Source: CAYWMQ01 sp964459635
Lineage (GTDB): Bacteria; Patescibacteriota; Minisyncoccia; Phycocordibacterales; UBA12088
Length of the DNA stretch: 20,302 bases
NCBI GenBank assembly: GCA_964459635.1
Contig: CAYWMQ010000013.1
Location: forward strand, 1-20,302
Direction: 5' to 3'
Part shown: positions 19,904 to 20,302 of the stretch, piece after piece
Position numbering within the stretch: the stretch's first letter is position 1
Layout: every line of letters begins with the position of its first letter
Position numbers and translations under genes: made by a program
Notes under the pieces: model-generated
What the model saw: only the letters and a program-made list of their open reading frames with translations
Databases searched by the model: none
What the model was told of the DNA's origin: nothing

Positions 19904-20224
19904 TTACCCGATTACCGCACTAATGTTGCTCTCGCTCACCAGGAAGTATTTTTGATTTCGAAACTCGAGCTTATCGCCCCACGTAAAGATAACCTTGTCG
20001 CCGACTTTGACGTCGATAGGTATACGCTTTTCCCCATCCTCATCCCAACGACCAGGACCGACGGCAATGACCTCGCCACGATCCGCCTTGTCGCGGTCTA
20101 CCGTTTCGGGGATGATAATGCCCGATGGCGATGTTACTCCGAGCTCATCATCCGAGAGCGGACGGATGAGCACCTTATCGCCCAGCGGACGAAGATCAAC
20201 CTTCTCTGCTGCTGCTTTTGGCAT
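19904..20224 (-). CDS. groS: Co-chaperonin GroES (Hsp10), 106 aa
   Basis: GroES is the heptameric lid of the GroEL chamber. The sequence shows DLRPLGDKVLIRPLSDDEL (10-28), the mobile loop GVTSPSGIIIPET (29-41), GEVIAVGPGRWDEDGEK (51-67) and VKVGDKVIFTWGDKLEF (72-88), followed by SESNISAVIG. An N-terminal extension of about nine residues (MPKAAAEKV) distinguishes it from E. coli GroES. First gene of the operon with groEL; promoter 28 nt upstream. No SD before the ATG. Confidence 0.98.
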   Translation of the reverse strand: MPKAAAEKVDLRPLGDKVLIRPLSDDELGVTSPSGIIIPETVDRDKADRGEVIAVGPGRWDEDGEKRIPIDVKVGDKVIFTWGDKLEFRNQKYFLVSESNISAVIG

Positions 20225-20259
20225 AGCGTGATGCTTAGTTATTGTGTAATGGCGAATAC

Positions 20260-20288
20260 AGTATAAGGACGAGTGTGCGCGGCGTCAA
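20260..20288 (-). promoter_or_regulatory. groESL promoter
   Basis: On the minus strand TTGACG (20283-20288), 17 nt, TATACT (20260-20265). Start near 20253, leader of about 29 nt. No CIRCE operator (TTAGCACTC-N9-GAGTGCTAA) is seen between the promoter and groES. Confidence 0.8.
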
Positions 20289-20302
20289 ATTGGATGAGTG
20301 GG

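Overview
The window reads like a Patescibacteria (Candidate Phyla Radiation) genome fragment, most likely Parcubacteria/Paceibacteria-like. The grounds are short gene-dense operons, many small secreted or membrane proteins without recognisable function, several start codons without a Shine-Dalgarno sequence, short-period intergenic repeats of the 'actcgct' and 'ttagagattagag' kind, a CxxC/CxxC mini zinc-ribbon protein, and a reduced housekeeping set (RNase P RNA, GroES/GroEL, LemA, HtpX, one tRNA-Ser). The standard genetic code fits: TAA, TAG and TGA all serve as stops. Lineage assignment is inference. Two 100-N runs show that this is a scaffold.

Layout. 1-2067: the N-terminal part of a zincin-type metallopeptidase cut by the window edge, a small secreted protein broken by an apparent 1-base frameshift, a small possible winged-helix protein, then rnpB (about 622 nt, unusually long) on the plus strand. 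2115-6155, all minus: two secreted proteins (the second a TIM-barrel-like family with a G9 tract in its promoter spacer), then a two-gene unit of a membrane-anchored spermidine-synthase-like protein and a DUF192 protein. 6258-6997: a 3-methyladenine DNA glycosylase gene split by a false scaffold gap. 7130-9549, minus: a secreted subtilisin-like protease with a perfect-consensus promoter inside two palindromes, and a small lipoprotein. 9683-11574, plus: a P-loop kinase/CYTH fusion and a secreted helical protein. 11693-13262, minus: a TehB-like methyltransferase, a tRNA-Ser(GGA) flanked by tRNA fragments, a MITE-like repeat and a small protein. 13361-16501, minus: htpX (with a gap), a three-helix membrane protein, a MazG-like pyrophosphohydrolase, a small CxxC protein and lemA. 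16769-18090, plus: three small transcription units, the last two ending in identical terminators. 18178-20224, minus: groES-groEL with a good sigma-70-type promoter and no CIRCE.

The genes form no single pathway. The common theme is protein quality control and the cell envelope: GroESL, HtpX, LemA, the S8 protease, the zincin, and several exported proteins. No CRISPR array, toxin-antitoxin pair, phage gene or transposase was recognised. The most unusual signals are regulatory or RNA-level: the homopolymer in a promoter spacer, the double-palindrome protease promoter, the enlarged RNase P RNA, the tRNA-Ser fragment cluster, and several -10 boxes placed 6-8 nt from start codons (leaderless mRNAs).
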